Source: an uncultured Sutterella sp. (GTDB lineage Bacteria; Pseudomonadota; Gammaproteobacteria; Burkholderiales; Burkholderiaceae_F). From it: a DNA stretch of 60,537 bases. The notes under the pieces were generated by a model, which saw nothing but the letters and a program-made list of their open reading frames with translations, did not search any database and was not told where the DNA came from. Position numbers and translations under genes: made by a program. This document shows positions 8,356-17,043 of the stretch, piece after piece; the stretch's first letter is position 1, and each line of letters opens with the position of its first letter. The DNA lies in contig CAAGAT010000008.1 in assembly GCA_900767875.1 (NCBI GenBank), positions 1 through 60,537 on the forward strand, read 5' to 3'.

Positions 8356-9294
8356 ATGACCTTAAACGAACTTCGCTACATTCTGGCCGTGGCCCGCGAG
8401 CGCCACTTCGGCCGCGCCGCCGAGTCCTGCCACGTCTCGCAGCCCTCGCTTTCCGTGGCGGTCAAAAAGCTCGAGGACGAGCTGCAGGTCAAGATCTTCG
8501 AGCGCCGCAGCAACGAGGTCACACTCACCCCGACCGGGGCGGCCATCATCGATGAGGCCGAGCACATCCTCGATCGCTGCGACAAGCTGCGCGAGTGCGC
8601 CGCCCAGGGGCGAGATCCGCTCACCGGCGCCCTGCGCCTGGGCGTCATCTATACGATCGCCCCGTACCTGATTCCGCCCCTGGTGAGCACCATCCGCACC
8701 CATGTGCCGATGATGCCGCTGATTCTGTCGGAAAACTACACGGCCACCCTGCTCGAGCAGCTCAAAAGCGGCACGATCGACTGCGCCATCCTGGCGCTGC
8801 CCATCGCGCAGCCCGGTCTGATGATGCAGCCGCTCTATGACGAAGACTTCGTGGCGGCGGTGCCGGCCGACCACCCCATCGCCAAGAGCGAGACGATCGT
8901 GCGCGAGCAGCTCAAGGCCGAACCGATGCTCATGCTCGGCAGCGGTCACTGTTTCCGCGACCAGATTCTGGACTTTTGCTCGGAAATGGCCCGCTCGGAC
9001 GACTTCAACAAGAAGGCCATGGAAGGCACGAGCCTGCAAACGCTCGTGTATATGGTCAGCCAAGGCCTGGGTCTGACGATTCTTCCCGCCAGTGCCGTGC
9101 CCTACTACAGCAGCAATCCGCTCATCAAGATTCTTGAGTTTGAAAAGCCCAACGTGCCGCGCCGCCGCGTGGTGTTGGTCTGGCGCAAGTCTTTCCCGCG
9201 CGCCGCCGCCACCGAGGCCGTCACGAAGGCCGCCTCCACCTTGAAACTCAACGGGGCGCGGATTCTGACGTCCCTGCCCGCCGTGGCCGCCTAA
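8356..9294 (+). CDS. oxyR: OxyR peroxide-sensing LysR-family regulator, 312 aa
   Basis: Activates peroxide-defence genes on oxidation. The N-terminal winged helix-turn-helix (residues 1-60, AAESCHVSQPSLS) is followed by a LysR effector domain. The redox cysteines are present in GSGHCFRDQILDFC at C199 and C208, the same numbers as in E. coli OxyR, which makes this assignment stronger than a generic LysR call. Its target genes are not obvious in the immediate surroundings. AAGGA lies upstream of the ATG. Confidence 0.93.
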   Translation: MTLNELRYILAVARERHFGRAAESCHVSQPSLSVAVKKLEDELQVKIFERRSNEVTLTPTGAAIIDEAEHILDRCDKLRECAAQGRDPLTGALRLGVIYTIAPYLIPPLVSTIRTHVPMMPLILSENYTATLLEQLKSGTIDCAILALPIAQPGLMMQPLYDEDFVAAVPADHPIAKSETIVREQLKAEPMLMLGSGHCFRDQILDFCSEMARSDDFNKKAMEGTSLQTLVYMVSQGLGLTILPASAVPYYSSNPLIKILEFEKPNVPRRRVVLVWRKSFPRAAATEAVTKAASTLKLNGARILTSLPAVAA

Positions 9295-9343
9295 GCCTTT
9301 TTTTTAAATTGATTAGCCGACAAATAAAAAGAAAAACGCTCCC

Positions 9344-9889
9344 ATGTCCGAGAACAAGCAAACCCAACAAACGCTCGATCACAACGAAACCAACCGCGTG
9401 CCGGCCCTCTACAGCCCCCTGGCGTGCGTGATTCTCACGCTGCTCTTTACGCCGATGTTCGGCGGCTTTTTGCAGGGCCTCAACTGGCGCGAACTTGGCG
9501 ACGACGAGCGCGCCGCCCGCAGCATGGGTTGGGTGAAGTGGTCCTTCGTGACTTTTGCCACCTACACCGTGGCCGAGCCCTTCATTGACGAGACGCTCAT
9601 CGGGCGCTATCTGATGATCGCCCTCTTCGTGGGCTTCTGGGCGAGCTGGACCCTGACCATGGGCTGGGATCAGGTGCGCTACGTCAAGGAATTCGTGCCC
9701 GTGTACACGCGCAAGTTCCTTGGCCGCAGCGTCATGATCGGCGCCTTCGGCTGGGTGGCCTATTCGGCCATCGCCCTGACGCTCGTACTCTTTTTGCACG
9801 TCATGGGCATTGAAAAGCTCCCCGACAACGCCCCGATTCTGCAAAACGACGTGCCGGCGCAGACGCAATCGCAACCGCAGGGCAAGTAA
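9344..9889 (+). CDS. Integral membrane protein of unknown function, 181 aa
   Basis: I do not recognise a family. Hydrophobic segments near residues 25-48, 68-80, 92-110 and 128-155 suggest three or four membrane helices. The protein begins with a polar Gln/Asn-rich stretch and ends in a short Gln-rich tail. A conserved-looking PMFGGFLQGLNW lies after the first helix. No strong Shine-Dalgarno precedes the ATG. It stands between oxyR and a Sel1-repeat gene on the same strand without tight coupling. Confidence 0.75.
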   Translation: MSENKQTQQTLDHNETNRVPALYSPLACVILTLLFTPMFGGFLQGLNWRELGDDERAARSMGWVKWSFVTFATYTVAEPFIDETLIGRYLMIALFVGFWASWTLTMGWDQVRYVKEFVPVYTRKFLGRSVMIGAFGWVAYSAIALTLVLFLHVMGIEKLPDNAPILQNDVPAQTQSQPQGK

Positions 9890-10045
9890 CGGGCCCTCGA
9901 TTCGGCGCCGCCGGCCGAACCACCCAAAGCCTGAGACAATAGCGACATTGAAAACCACAAGGGCGGCACACCGCCCGTGAGCCAAACAGGAGAAACGCAC
10001 ACACGGCCGCAACCGTCCAACGGTTGGGCCCGTGCGGGCAGCACG

Positions 10046-11101
10046 ATGAAGCGCAACACCGATCTTCGTTTTGAACTGCCGGCCAACCGAGCCGCACCCG
10101 ATGCGGGCGTACTCGCGCTCCTGCAGGGGCGCGTACAAACGCCGCTCGAGCGCGTGCCCGATCAGGACACGCTGGCGCACTGGCAGCGCGAGGCCGCCGA
10201 AGGCTCGCCCAATGCGCAGTTTGAGTTGGCCAAGCTCCTCACGAGCGGCAACCCGGTCTCGGCCGACAACCGCGCGGCCGTCAAGTGGCTCAAGAAGGCC
10301 GCCGAAAAGGAACACGCGCAAAGCCAGCACCTCTTGGGTGTGCTCATCGCCCGCGCCCAAGGCGTGCGCGCCGATCCGGCCAAGGCCGCCGAACTTTTTC
10401 GCGCCGCGGCCATCATGGGCAACGCCGACGCGCAGTACGACCTCGGCCGAGCCCTGAACTGGGGCTTTGGCTGCGCGGAAAATCCCAAGGAAGCCCAGAC
10501 GTGGTGGCGACTGGCCGGGGCCCAGGGCCATGTGGCCGCCCAATACGAAGTGGGCGTGGCCTACGCGCACGGGCGCGGATGTGAAACCAGCCTCACGCAG
10601 GCCGCCTCGTGGCTTCGCAAGGCCGCCCTCAGCCACCACCCGCAGGCCGCCTATGAGCTCGCGCAGCTTTACCTGCGCCCGGACAACCCGTCGGCAAGCA
10701 ACGCCGACGCCTTCCGCTGGATGGGCGAGAGTGCCCGCGCCGGCTTTGTCGACGCCCAATACGCCCTGGCCCTTTTTTACTGGGCCGGCCGCGCCGTCAA
10801 ACGCGACGTGCGACAGGCCCGCGACTGGGCCAGCCGCGCCGCCGCACGCGGTAGCGTGCCCGCCCTGCTGCTGCTCTCGCGCCTGTGTGAAGAATCGCAG
10901 ACCCCCGACGCTACGGGTGCCTACGCCTTCGTGCTGCGCGCCCTCGAAGCGGCCGAGGAGCCCAAGGTGCGTGAGGAAGCGCAGCTGCGAGAGCGCGAGC
11001 TCGCCGTCAAGCTCTCCGAGAGCGCCGTGCGGGCCGCGCACATGCTCTGCCAAGACTGCCCCGAGACGGCCGCGCTCATCGAGGCGCTCTGCCGCCGGTA
11101 A
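10046..11101 (+). CDS. Sel1-repeat (tetratricopeptide-like) protein, 351 aa
   Basis: Probably a protein-protein interaction scaffold. Seven or so Sel1-like repeats of about 36 residues run from residue 40 to 300, with the usual A-x2-W-x2-KAA ends (AVKWLKKAAEKEHA, AASWLRKAALSHHP, ARDWASRAAARGS). No signal peptide is seen, so it is probably cytoplasmic. Start choice is uncertain: ATG 10046 lacks a nearby Shine-Dalgarno, while an in-frame GTG at 9977 lies directly after a GGGCGG-caca-CCGCCC hairpin. Partner and function are unknown. Confidence 0.85.
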   Translation: MKRNTDLRFELPANRAAPDAGVLALLQGRVQTPLERVPDQDTLAHWQREAAEGSPNAQFELAKLLTSGNPVSADNRAAVKWLKKAAEKEHAQSQHLLGVLIARAQGVRADPAKAAELFRAAAIMGNADAQYDLGRALNWGFGCAENPKEAQTWWRLAGAQGHVAAQYEVGVAYAHGRGCETSLTQAASWLRKAALSHHPQAAYELAQLYLRPDNPSASNADAFRWMGESARAGFVDAQYALALFYWAGRAVKRDVRQARDWASRAAARGSVPALLLLSRLCEESQTPDATGAYAFVLRALEAAEEPKVREEAQLRERELAVKLSESAVRAAHMLCQDCPETAALIEALCRR

Positions 11102-11950
11102 CGCCCCCCCCCTTTTTCCGCCCCTGGTTTGCCTTCGATTGCCCCGGCCGAGGGGCTTTGGCGCGTGCGAAAAAAAACGCAACCCGAAAATTTTCTCAGG
11201 GCTGCGCCGATGTGGATACCACTTAATAAGGAGATGCCGGAGAAAAACCGGAACGAACCGATTTCCTTCGTACAGGCGTATTAAAGCACTTTTCTCGCTC
11301 ACAGACAAGGGTTTACAGCAACATTTTCCTTCTGACTGTGTACACGGATTCGCCCACCTCCTGCCATAAACCTGTAAGCCTTTATAGGTATTGCCTTTCA
11401 AATCGGCCCTTCCACGGGCAATCCGCCGACGACCGTTCAAGAATCGTTCACGCGCGGACGAGGACGGGCGTAGCGGATCGGTTTGGTCCGGACACAAACG
11501 CAAACAAAATCGCAATCAAAGATCTCCCTTGAGTGCGTTTGCGCCCACTCTCGGGCAACGGGTTTTCAGGCCGCTCTGAACCCTGGAGAACCGTTGACCA
11601 AAAGAGGTGGAGCGCGTCGCGTCCAAAGCCGCGCCGGACGGGCAAAAGGCTTGCCGGTCAAGCGTTTACCCTGATGAAAACCGGAGTTTGTTCATCCTCC
11701 GAAAACGCCCGCCGCACGGACTTTTCAAAAGGATTCGGGATTTGCCCGAATTAGACTTTAGGCGTACTGCATTCACGGATTCTCAGGGCTATTATTGGGT
11801 CGCTGTTTCACCGGGTTCGTTTGTCGGGGGCTGTTGCTCCGGGACGGTTTTGACACTTTGAGACGGCAGACCAAACCCTCGGTTCCCGTCTTGACGCAAT
11901 GTATTTTTTCGGTGAAGCGGCGCTGATCAAACTCATTTGGAGATGACTTT
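11102..11950 (+). other. 849-bp gene-free region upstream of hup
   Basis: Short open frames here have no family features. A GCCCC/GGGGC hairpin at about 11140-11156 may end the Sel1 gene. A perfect ATTCGGG-atttg-CCCGAAT hairpin lies at 11733-11751. Base composition is somewhat more AT-rich than the neighbouring genes. It may hold a long hup leader, a small RNA or a decayed gene; none can be shown by eye. Confidence 0.5.
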
Positions 11951-12226
11951 ATGAATCGCATGGAACTCGTCGAAAAACTTGCCGAAAAGAACCTCGTTTC
12001 CAAGGCTGAAGCCAACCGCTTCCTGACTTCGCTGCTCGAAGAAGTCATGGGTGCCGTCCAGAAGGGCGAATCCGTCACGCTCGTGGGCTTCGGCACGTTC
12101 AAGGTGCAGGAACGCACCGCGCGCACCGGCCGCAATCCAGCCACCGGCGCCACGATCACCATCCCGGCCGCCAAGGTGCCCAAGTTTGTCCCGAGCACCG
12201 CGTTTAAGGATGCCGTGAACAAGTAA
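11951..12226 (+). CDS. hup: DNA-binding protein HU, 91 aa
   Basis: A nucleoid-associated protein that bends DNA as a dimer. It has the full HU/IHF fold: the helical N-terminus (MNRMELVEKLAEK), VTLVGFGTF, and the beta-arm GRNPATG followed by KVPKFVPS. The ATG is preceded by TTGGAG. A strong terminator follows within 30 bp, so it is monocistronic. The N-terminal half and arm resemble HU more than IHF, but HU-alpha/beta cannot be distinguished. Confidence 0.95.
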   Translation: MNRMELVEKLAEKNLVSKAEANRFLTSLLEEVMGAVQKGESVTLVGFGTFKVQERTARTGRNPATGATITIPAAKVPKFVPSTAFKDAVNK

Positions 12227-12249
12227 CGTCCTCGCGCGACGTTGCCGCC

Positions 12250-12290
12250 AAGACCCGCTGCCGTGCGTCGGCCGCGGGTCTTGTTTTTTC
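12250..12290 (+). terminator. Terminator of hup
   Basis: AAGACCCGC pairs with GCGGGTCTT (12250-12258 and 12274-12282), followed by GTTTTTTCC. Confidence 0.9.
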
Positions 12291-12419
12291 CGGCTCCCCG
12301 TCCCCCTGCCCCCTCGGCGTGAGCGGTGCGCCCGCCTCGCGTACAATTTCCGACGAAACAACCTTCCGCCACTTGATTTCGTCGGCCGCCGGTTTTGCCG
12401 ATCGGCGCCCCGCCCGGTT

Positions 12420-13496
12420 ATGTCCCATACGTTCCTGCGTAAGCTTGCCGCCGCCGGCAGCCTGCTCTGTCTGGCCTTGGCCGGCACTTCGGGCCTTGCC
12501 CGCCCCGTCACCGACCATCTCAACCGCGTCGTCGACGTGCCCGACACCGTCGTGCGCGTGGCCGTGGCCGACATCTTCCCCTATGCCTCGGTCACCTGCG
12601 TCTACCTCGGCGGCTGCGACCGGCTTGTGGCCATGCACCCGACGAGCATGGCCGCAGCGCAAAAGGGCCTCTTGGGTGAGCTTTACCCCGAGGTCAAAAA
12701 CGTCAACGTGAGCGTCATGCGGGGTGCCGAGGTCAACCTCGAGGCCCTCATGGCCCTCAAGCCCGACGTGGTGTTCGTCAACGCGGGCAACAAACGCCTC
12801 ATCGAGCGCCTCGAGGCCGCGGGCCTGCCCGCCCTGGCCGTGAGCACTTCCAAGTGGGACTACAACGTGGTTCAGACTTACGCGCACTGGATTGAGCTCC
12901 TCGATCAGACCTTCCCGGCGCAAAAGCACTCGGCCAAGGCCCTCGAGAAGGCCCGCGCCATTGAAAAGCTCGTCCGTGAGCGCACGGCCGACATCCCGCA
13001 CGATCAAAAACGCCGCGTGCTCTTTCTCGTGCAGTACGACGCCAAGCGCATCGTCACGAGCGGCAGCCGCTTTTTCGGGGAGTATTGGGCCTCGGCCGCG
13101 GGTGCCGTCAACGTCGGGCACGACCTCACTCTGGAAAAGGGCAGCGCCGTCATCAGCTTCGAGCAGATCCTCGCGTGGAACCCGGACGCGGTCTTTGTGA
13201 CCAACTTCACCCGGAGCTCGCCGCAGGACATCGTCCGGAGCACCTGGCACGACTGGTCGGGCGTCCAGGCCGTCAAAACCGGCGCCATCTACAAGATGCC
13301 CTTGGGCCTATACCGCAGCTACACCCCCTCGGCCGACTCGCCCCTGACGCTGCTGTGGATGGCCGCCACGCTCTATCCCGAGCGCTTTGCCGACATTGAC
13401 CTTGCCAAGGAGGTGCAGTCCTTTTATCAAGACGTCTACGGCATCGCCATCGGCCCCGACAAGGCCCGCGCCCTCTTTCCGGCAGCTCACAAATGA
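12420..13496 (+). CDS. Periplasmic substrate-binding protein of a metal-chelate-type ABC importer, 358 aa
   Basis: A signal peptide (residues 1-27, ending in GLARP) precedes a BtuF/FepB-like fold: two lobes with the characteristic LMALKPDVVFV and an intervening long helix region. It probably binds an iron, haem, nickel or cobalamin-type complex; the sequence alone does not tell which, and no cobalamin riboswitch is seen upstream. The stop overlaps the permease start (ATGA), showing an operon. No obvious Shine-Dalgarno precedes the ATG. Confidence 0.85.
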   Translation: MSHTFLRKLAAAGSLLCLALAGTSGLARPVTDHLNRVVDVPDTVVRVAVADIFPYASVTCVYLGGCDRLVAMHPTSMAAAQKGLLGELYPEVKNVNVSVMRGAEVNLEALMALKPDVVFVNAGNKRLIERLEAAGLPALAVSTSKWDYNVVQTYAHWIELLDQTFPAQKHSAKALEKARAIEKLVRERTADIPHDQKRRVLFLVQYDAKRIVTSGSRFFGEYWASAAGAVNVGHDLTLEKGSAVISFEQILAWNPDAVFVTNFTRSSPQDIVRSTWHDWSGVQAVKTGAIYKMPLGLYRSYTPSADSPLTLLWMAATLYPERFADIDLAKEVQSFYQDVYGIAIGPDKARALFPAAHK

Positions 13497-14500
13497 CCTC
13501 TTATCGCAAGTGGGCGTCTCTTCTGCCCGGCGTCGTCCTTTTGGCCCTCCTAAGCCTTATTTCTCTGGGGATCGGTGCGATGCGCGTGCCGCCTCAAGAG
13601 GTCATATATGCCCTCTTAAGCCCATTTTCCGACACGTTTGCGCTCTCGCCGTCCATTGAGTCCGTGGTGCTCAACGTGCGGTTGCCGCGTATCCTCACGG
13701 CCCTGGTGTGCGGCGCGGGCTTGGCCGCCTCCGGAGCGGCCTTTCAGGCGCTCTTTGCCAACCCGCTGGCCACGGCCGACACGCTGGGCGTCTCCTCGGG
13801 CGCGGCCTTCGGGGCGGTGCTCGGCATTTTGCTGGGCCTGAGCGCCGTGGGCGTGCAGCTGCTGTCGCTGGCCGTCGGGCTTGCCTCGGTGTTTGCCGTC
13901 TGGCGCATTTCGCTCGTGACGGGCCGCAGCTCGGTGCTCATGCTCATTCTCTCGGGCCTGGTGGTGGCGGCGCTCTTCAGCTCCCTGATTAGCCTTGTGA
14001 AATTCACAGCCGATCCGCAGGACGAGCTGCCCGCCGTCACGTTCTGGCTCATGGGATCCCTCACGGGGGCCGACTGGAAGTCCCTGGCGATGGCTTGTCC
14101 CCTGATTGCCGCGGGGTCCCTCTTCATCTGGCTGCTGCGCTGGAAACTCAACGCCCTGTCGCTTTCAGAAGCCGAAGCGCGCAGTCTGGGCCTGCCCGTG
14201 GCGCGGCTGCGTCTGATGACCGTCACCGCCGCCACGGCCGTGACGGCCGCGAGCGTCAGCCTGTGCGGCCTCATCGGCTGGGTGGGGTTGCTCATCCCAC
14301 ACTTCGTGCGTCTGGCCTGCGGCAGCGACAACCGCCTCGTGGTGCCCGCCAGCTTTATCTACGGCGCGCTCTTTTTGCTCATGTGCGATACGGTCGCGCG
14401 CAGCGCCGCGCAGATGGAAATCCCCGTCTCGGTTTTAACGAGCCTCGTGGGGGCGCCGATCTTTTTGCTGCTGCTGCGCCGCCGCGGCAAAACCTTTTAG
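13493..14500 (+). CDS. FecCD-family ABC transporter permease, 335 aa
   Basis: The membrane channel of the importer. About ten hydrophobic segments fill the protein, with the FecCD-family signatures: LPRILTALVCGAGLAASGAAFQ near the N-terminus, NPLATADTLGVSSGAAFGA, and the coupling-helix region CGLIGWVGLLIPH near residues 260-275. It starts with a 4-bp overlap with the binding-protein gene and is followed after 9 bp by the ATPase. One permease gene implies a homodimer. Confidence 0.92.
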   Translation: MTSYRKWASLLPGVVLLALLSLISLGIGAMRVPPQEVIYALLSPFSDTFALSPSIESVVLNVRLPRILTALVCGAGLAASGAAFQALFANPLATADTLGVSSGAAFGAVLGILLGLSAVGVQLLSLAVGLASVFAVWRISLVTGRSSVLMLILSGLVVAALFSSLISLVKFTADPQDELPAVTFWLMGSLTGADWKSLAMACPLIAAGSLFIWLLRWKLNALSLSEAEARSLGLPVARLRLMTVTAATAVTAASVSLCGLIGWVGLLIPHFVRLACGSDNRLVVPASFIYGALFLLMCDTVARSAAQMEIPVSVLTSLVGAPIFLLLLRRRGKTF

Positions 14501-14509
14501 GTGGCGGGC

Positions 14510-15292
14510 ATGAAGCTAACCGTTGAAAACGCCTCCTTTGCCTACCCGCACGGCAAACCTCTTTTTGAAAACCTCTCCTTTGAGCTACAGACCCCGGGCG
14601 TCCTGGGCGTGCTCGGGGCCAACGGTGCGGGCAAAACGACGCTTTTAAAGTGTGTGCTCGGCTTTGAAAAGTGGACGGCGGGCCGCGAGTACCTCGACGG
14701 CAGGGACGTGGCGCATGTCTCCGGTCAGGACTTTTGGCGGCACATCGCCTACGTGCCGCAGGCCAAAAGCGCTCCTTTTTCCTACACTGTCGAAGAGACG
14801 GTGCTGCTCGGGCGCTCGGCGCATTTGTCGCTCTTCGGAACGCCTTCGGCGCGTGACCGCGACCTGGCCCAAGAGGCGATTGACTTTGTGGGCATCGGCG
14901 ATCTGGCCGGCCGCGCCTGCGACACCCTCTCGGGCGGGCAGTATCAGATGGTGCTCATCGCCCGGGCCTTGGCCGCGCAACCCAAACTTCTGGTGATGGA
15001 CGAGCCCGAGAGCAACCTCGACTTTAAAAACCAGCTGCGGGTCCTCACGTGCATCCGCGCCCTGGCCGAGCGCGGCGTGGGCACGCTCATCAACACCCAC
15101 TATCCGGCCCATGCCCTGCGGGTGTGCGACACGGCCCTGGTGATGCTGCCGGGCGAGCAGCCGCTTTTCGGCGCCGCCGGCGAGGTGCTCACCGAAGACG
15201 TCCTCTCGCGCGCCTTCGGGGTGCACGTGCATATCTTTGCCAATACCCTGACCGACGGCACGGCCCTGCGCACCGTGGCGGCCCGTCCGTAA
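14510..15292 (+). CDS. ABC transporter ATP-binding protein of the metal-chelate importer, 260 aa
   Basis: Powers the importer. Walker A GANGAGKTT (near residue 36), Q-loop YVPQ, signature LSGGQYQ, Walker B LLVMDEPESNLD and the switch His in NTHYP are all present. Its length and order (binding protein, permease, ATPase) match FecBCDE/BtuFCD systems. ATG 14510 is preferred over GTG 14501 because AGGTGG stands just upstream of it. Confidence 0.92.
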   Translation: MKLTVENASFAYPHGKPLFENLSFELQTPGVLGVLGANGAGKTTLLKCVLGFEKWTAGREYLDGRDVAHVSGQDFWRHIAYVPQAKSAPFSYTVEETVLLGRSAHLSLFGTPSARDRDLAQEAIDFVGIGDLAGRACDTLSGGQYQMVLIARALAAQPKLLVMDEPESNLDFKNQLRVLTCIRALAERGVGTLINTHYPAHALRVCDTALVMLPGEQPLFGAAGEVLTEDVLSRAFGVHVHIFANTLTDGTALRTVAARP

Positions 15293-15306
15293 ACGGCGGA
15301 CAGCAA

Positions 15307-15342
15307 AAAGCCCGCCGGGGTCGTCCGTCAGCAGGCTTTGCA
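15307..15342 (+). terminator. Terminator-like hairpin after the ABC operon
   Basis: AAAGCCCGC pairs (one mismatch) with GCAGGCTTT. It can function in both directions and separates the ABC operon from the convergent DUF3106 gene. Confidence 0.6.
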
Positions 15343-15361
15343 ATCGGAAGAAATTTCGGGC

Positions 15362-15895
15362 TCAGGGCACGGCCGCGGGAACGGGAGCCTGGACCGGGCG
15401 GGTCGGCACCGGAGCCGTGGCGGCGGCCACACCGTTTTGCGGGCGCACACGACGGCAGTCGGTCGGATCAAAGCAGTCGAAGGGAACGCCCGCGCGCATT
15501 TCCACATGCACCTGAATGACCTGGCGGCGCAGCAGTTCGCGCTCGGCCTGGGGCATCTTGCGCGCCTTGAGCTTTTCGGCGGCTTGATCGGGCACATTGT
15601 CGATCACAAAGCGTTTTTTGAGGTTACCGCGTTCGGCCGGGGACATCAGGCGGCGCATCTGATTGCGCTCCTCGCGCGTCATGTGGCGCCATTTGACGAG
15701 TCGTTGTTCGTTCGAGAGCAAAGGCCAGAGCTCGGCGCGCTGCTTGGCGGTCATGTCTTCCCACATCAGCACATCGGGGCCAGTATGCACAGGTTCGAAC
15801 ACGAAGATCTGCATCGAGGAGCCCTGGGCGATGGCCGAGCCGCAACAGCCGGCGGCACAGGCGGAAATTAAAAGTTGACGCAAACTGAAGGTCAT
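15362..15895 (-). CDS. DUF3106-type exported protein, 177 aa
   Basis: The function of this betaproteobacterial family is unknown. An N-terminal signal peptide with a Cys-rich core (ACAAGCCGS) ends at AIAQG; the mature part carries the family repeats of the type MTxxQRxxLWPLLxxEQR and WxxMTxEERxxMxxLM (residues 48-100). The C-terminal 25 residues are Pro/Ala/Val-rich. It is convergent with the ABC operon and divergent from the response regulator at 16176, so the 280-bp gap holds both promoters. Confidence 0.85.
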   Translation of the reverse strand: MTFSLRQLLISACAAGCCGSAIAQGSSMQIFVFEPVHTGPDVLMWEDMTAKQRAELWPLLSNEQRLVKWRHMTREERNQMRRLMSPAERGNLKKRFVIDNVPDQAAEKLKARKMPQAERELLRRQVIQVHVEMRAGVPFDCFDPTDCRRVRPQNGVAAATAPVPTRPVQAPVPAAVP

Positions 15896-16175
15896 TGGGG
15901 TAATACGGCCGTTCTGTTTTTTGACAAGCGAACTTTAACCCGTTTGCCTAAGTCTCGTCTAATGGTATTTTTACCCTTTTGGCAACAGCCGTTCCAAATT
16001 TGTAACAATGGTTTTTGCCCGCACGCTTCCCGAATTTGTAACATGCACAATGAGCACAACAAAATGAGCGGCGCGGCGGGCATGTTCCCCATCCCGCCCT
16101 CGGACCGTGCCCGAACGATTGCTTGCAATCCTTCGGCCTGCCCTTTACGGACAACAACAAGAGAAAGGATTCTTC

Positions 16176-16919
16176 ATGGCTGATCAAGAACGTACACCGA
16201 AGGTTTTGATTGTCGACGACGACCCGCGTCTGCGCGACCTGCTGCGCCGCTACCTGGGCGAAAACGGCTTCAGCGTTTCGGTGGCCGACGGCGCCCCGGC
16301 GATGAACCGCATTTGGATGCGCGAACGCTTTGACGCGCTCATCCTCGACCTGATGCTGCCCGGCGAAGACGGTCTGCAGATCCTGCGCCGCCTGCGTGCC
16401 AGCAAGGACATGACGCCCGTGCTGATGCTCACGGCCCGCGGCGAAGACGTCGACCGCATCGTGGGCCTTGAGCTCGGCGCCGACGACTACATCGCCAAGC
16501 CCTTTAACCCGCGCGAACTTTTGGCCCGCATCCACGCCGTGCTGCGCCGCCGTCCGCGCGCCGACGAACCCGGCGCCCCGAGCCTGGATAAGGAAGTGGT
16601 CGTCTTCGGCGACTTCGAACTCGATCTGGGCCGCCGCGAACTGCGCAAGAACGGCGAGCCCGTGTCGCTGACGACGGGCGAATTTGCCGTTTTGAAGGCC
16701 TTTGCCCGCCACCCGCGTGTGCCGCTGTCGCGCGACAAGCTCATGGAAATGGCCCGCGGCCGCGAATACGAAGCCTTTGACCGCTCACTGGACGTTCAGG
16801 TAAGCCGCCTGCGCAAGCTCATCGAACCCGATCCGAGCAAGCCGCGCTACCTGCAGACGGTCTGGGGTCTGGGCTACGTCTTCATTCCGGACGATCCGCA
16901 AGACGCCGCCAAGTCCTAA
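16176..16919 (+). CDS. ompR: OmpR-family response regulator, 247 aa
   Basis: A receiver domain (residues 8-120) has the acidic pair DDD, phospho-acceptor Asp in ALILDLMLP, Thr/Ser in LMLTARG and Lys in AKPF. The C-terminal winged-helix domain (residues 140-240) ends with the OmpR-type RSLDVQVSRLRKLIE...LQTVWGLGYVF. ATG 16176 has AAGGA upstream. Its kinase follows at 17044 after a hairpin. Similarity to OmpR (RRLR, GLELGADDYIAKPFN) supports the symbol, but targets may differ from E. coli osmoporins. Confidence 0.9.
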   Translation: MADQERTPKVLIVDDDPRLRDLLRRYLGENGFSVSVADGAPAMNRIWMRERFDALILDLMLPGEDGLQILRRLRASKDMTPVLMLTARGEDVDRIVGLELGADDYIAKPFNPRELLARIHAVLRRRPRADEPGAPSLDKEVVVFGDFELDLGRRELRKNGEPVSLTTGEFAVLKAFARHPRVPLSRDKLMEMARGREYEAFDRSLDVQVSRLRKLIEPDPSKPRYLQTVWGLGYVFIPDDPQDAAKS

Positions 16920-16944
16920 CGGATCGCGCGGCCGCACCGGCTCC

Positions 16945-16980
16945 GAAGCTGTCTCAGGTTCGTCTTGAGGCAGCTTTTTG
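16945..16980 (+). terminator. Terminator-like hairpin between the regulator and kinase genes
   Basis: GAAGCTGTCTCA can pair with TGAGGCAGCTT (one G-U type mismatch) and is followed by TTTTTG. It would lower kinase transcription relative to the regulator. Confidence 0.65.
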
Positions 16981-17043
16981 CGTCCCGGCGCCCGACTACA
17001 CTGTGCGCACTTACTTTCCTGTTTTCCGTCCGGTTTTACCGCC

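Noticed and set aside
9305..9330. Recurring motif CGGCTA(A/T)T at about 10, 9315, 39841, 39908 and 60138
   Set aside because: An 8-base motif is expected about four times by chance on two strands of 60 kb, and the flanks are not consistently alike.
11338..11861. Short open frames in the region before hup
   Set aside because: No Shine-Dalgarno, no recognisable domains and mutually overlapping frames.
12300..12419. Cobalamin or other riboswitch before the ABC importer
   Set aside because: The 190-bp gap contains the hup terminator and a possible TACAAT -10, but no B12-box-like conserved core.
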